DNA of 7,852 nt from an uncultured Clostridium sp. (GTDB lineage Bacteria > Bacillota > Clostridia > TANB77 > CAG-508). The translations under genes and the position numbers were made by a program. Shown in pieces: positions 7,112 to 7,852 of the stretch (the first letter of the stretch is position 1; each line of letters begins with the position of its first letter). Location of the stretch: assembly GCA_947428535.1 (NCBI GenBank), contig CANEMG010000036.1, positions 1 through 7,852 on the forward strand, given 5' to 3'. Under the pieces are notes generated by a model. It was not told the DNA's origin. It saw only the letters and a program-made list of their open reading frames with translations, and did no database searches.

Positions 7112-7852
7112 TTGGAATTAAAAGGGCAAATAGAAGAATTTATTTATCAAAATGAGTCTAACAGTTATTCAATAGCAGTATTTATAACAGAAGATGAAGA
7201 GGTAGTAACAGTTGTAGGTTATCTACCTTTTATTGCTGTTGGAGATACATTAAAACTTCAGGGGAAAATGGTAGTACATCAAGAATATGGTGAGCAATTT
7301 AAAATAGAAACATTTGAGAAAATGATGCCAGAAACTGCAGCAGCTCTTGAAAAATATCTAGCAAGTGGAACAATAAAAGGAATAGGACCTGTTACTGCAA
7401 GAAAGATTATAGATAAATTTGGAGAAGAAACTTTAACTGTTTTTAAGTTTGAGCCATTAAGATTAGCTGAAATAAAAGGAATAACAAAAGATAGGGCTTA
7501 CGAGATTGGTGAAGAATTTAATGAAAAGTGGGAAGTATGGCAAATAGTAAGCTTTTTAGAAAATTTTGGGATAGGTGCTAATAATAGTAAAAAAGTTTAT
7601 GATGCACTTGGAGTAAATGCAGTTGAAAAAATACAAGAAAATCCATATATTTTAGTAGACATAGTGTATGGTGTTAATTTTAACAATATAGATAAAATTG
7701 CTATGCAAATTGGAATACCAATGGATAGTGATTATAGAGTTAAAAGTGGAATAAAATATGCTTTACTTGTGGCGAGCTATAATGGACATACTTGTGTTCA
7801 AAAAGAAAATCTAATTGCATATGTAAAAAGTATTTTAGAAGTTGATGAGAAT
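7112..7852 (+). CDS. recD2: RecD2 (RecD-like) DNA helicase, N-terminal part (3' truncated by window)
   Basis: From TTG 7112 the frame is open to the window edge, giving 247 residues; RecD2 proteins usually have over 700, so the Walker A helicase motor is outside the view. The visible part matches the RecD2 N-terminal extension. An OB-like domain (about 1-70) has YQNESNSYSIAVF, VVGYLP and HQEYGEQFKIE. Then KYLASGTIKGIGPVTARKII (81-100), FGEETL (103-108) and LAEIKGITKDRA (118-129) form helix-hairpin-helix units. VKSGIKYALLVASYNGHTCV (210-229) is the region preceding the helicase core. RecD2 is a 5'-3' superfamily 1B helicase that works without RecBC, linked in Bacillus and Deinococcus to repair and replication-fork stability. 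The gap to dnaJ is 93 nt with no clear terminator or promoter, so readthrough from the heat-shock operon is possible. Confidence 0.92.
   Translation, partial: MELKGQIEEFIYQNESNSYSIAVFITEDEEVVTVVGYLPFIAVGDTLKLQGKMVVHQEYGEQFKIETFEKMMPETAAALEKYLASGTIKGIGPVTARKIIDKFGEETLTVFKFEPLRLAEIKGITKDRAYEIGEEFNEKWEVWQIVSFLENFGIGANNSKKVYDALGVNAVEKIQENPYILVDIVYGVNFNNIDKIAMQIGIPMDSDYRVKSGIKYALLVASYNGHTCVQKENLIAYVKSILEVDEN

Overview
The window is a very AT-rich stretch from a low-GC Gram-positive bacterium, most likely a Clostridia-class or related uncultured gut Firmicute. The signs are the presence of whiA, a DnaK that lacks the roughly 24-residue insertion found in proteobacterial DnaK, strong AGGAGG-type ribosome binding sites with ATG, GTG and TTG starts, and A/T-ending codons throughout. 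Every complete gene is on the + strand and ends in TAA. Tryptophan is encoded by TGG and no reading frame contains an internal TGA, so nothing points to a reassigned code. The genus cannot be fixed from this sequence.

Layout: (1) 1-440, the 3' end of whiA; (2) 472-1596, hemW, a radical SAM heme chaperone, followed by a weak hairpin that begins inside its stop codon; (3) 1658-1714, a near-consensus housekeeping promoter with a divergent but correctly spaced CIRCE (HrcA operator) over the expected transcription start; (4) 1729-7018, the class I heat-shock cluster hrcA-grpE-dnaK-[MazG-like gene]-dnaJ; (5) 7112-7852, the 5' part of recD2, cut by the window edge.

The genes form a logical unit. 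HrcA represses the operon from the CIRCE-like site and depends on chaperones for its own folding. DnaK, DnaJ and the exchange factor GrpE form the Hsp70 folding machine. Two gaps break the otherwise tight operon. The 228-nt grpE-dnaK gap holds three inverted repeats and a weak promoter candidate. The 121-nt gap after dnaK holds two hairpins and a perfect TATAAT box. These gaps could let DnaK, and the MazG-like gene plus dnaJ, be expressed in different amounts from hrcA and grpE.

The least ordinary points are the small all-alpha NTP pyrophosphatase (MazG-like) gene lodged between dnaK and dnaJ, the degenerate CIRCE, the inverted repeats upstream of dnaK, and flanking genes (whiA and recD2) where many Firmicutes have lepA and prmA. 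I see no mobile element, CRISPR array, RNA gene or clearly undescribed system. This is mainly a conserved housekeeping region with some regulatory and gene-order oddities.
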